DNA of 64,000 nt. Origin: JARKPK01 sp964631235 (GTDB lineage Bacteria; Planctomycetota; Planctomycetia; Pirellulales; Thermoguttaceae). The stretch covers positions 30,016 through 94,015 of the forward strand of contig CAZVZX010000018.1 of NCBI GenBank assembly GCA_964631235.1, given 5' to 3'. A program made the position numbers and the translations under genes. The notes under the pieces were generated by a model. The model was not told where the DNA came from, did no database searches, and saw only the letters and a list, made by a program, of their open reading frames with translations. Numbering within the stretch: the stretch's first letter is position 1; every line of letters starts with the position of its first letter. Positions 63,974 through 64,000 of the stretch are shown here, piece by piece.

Positions 63974-64000
63974 CGCAATTTTGCGGCAACTAGGACAACA

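Overview
The window looks like chromosomal DNA of a GC-rich planctomycete, probably of the Pirellulales type. This is inferred from the gene mix: a secreted sulfatase, a PQQ-type beta-propeller protein, tandem Gfo/Idh/MocA oxidoreductases (one with a twin-arginine signal), a DoxX-like membrane protein, Gly/Met-rich exported proteins, a Na+-NQR operon and greatly enlarged PstA/PstC permeases. Genus is not resolvable from sequence alone. No prophage, insertion sequence or CRISPR array was seen.

Layout. 0.2-9 kb: a TPR-like membrane protein, clpC, an MBL-fold hydrolase, a probable structured RNA with its own promoter and terminator (5334-5628), an orphan N6-adenine methylase and a pyruvoyl arginine decarboxylase. 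9.6-13.1 kb: fliD (with extra hook-type repeats) and fliS. 13.1-23.4 kb: exported peroxiredoxin, Gly/Met-rich exported protein, rsfS-argS, PQQ-like propeller protein, sulfatase, tRNA-Thr(CGU) and a small membrane protein. 23.5-27.3 kb: cysJ-cysI sulfite reductase on the minus strand. 28.5-37.3 kb: a zinc-ribbon membrane protein, then the minus-strand phosphate cluster phoB-pstS-pstC-pstA-pstB-phoU. 38.2-46.0 kb: the complete nqrABCDEF operon ending in apbE, the flavin transferase that charges NqrB and NqrC.

46.3-55.3 kb is the most unusual part. A minus-strand set encodes a NuoE-like [2Fe-2S] protein, a fusion of ferredoxin clusters, an [FeFe]-hydrogenase-like H-cluster domain and a histidine kinase, and a receiver protein with a degenerate kinase-like tail. 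Divergently on the plus strand lie an NtrC-type sigma-54 activator and a receiver protein fused to a GcvH-like domain that lacks the lipoyl lysine. A near-perfect sigma-54 promoter (53481-53496) precedes the latter. Together these read as a redox- or hydrogen-sensing phosphorelay next to the NQR respiratory pump. The signal and target genes are inferred.

55.5-64 kb: an EfpL/YeiP-type elongation factor, two small unknown proteins, proC, a DoxX-like protein with a likely CTG start behind a perfect Shine-Dalgarno, and two paralogous Gfo/Idh/MocA proteins. Across the window, a dispersed intergenic repeat of about 100 bp (at least six copies) with hairpin-forming ends recurs, often in 5' leaders. 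A second repeat family has two copies.
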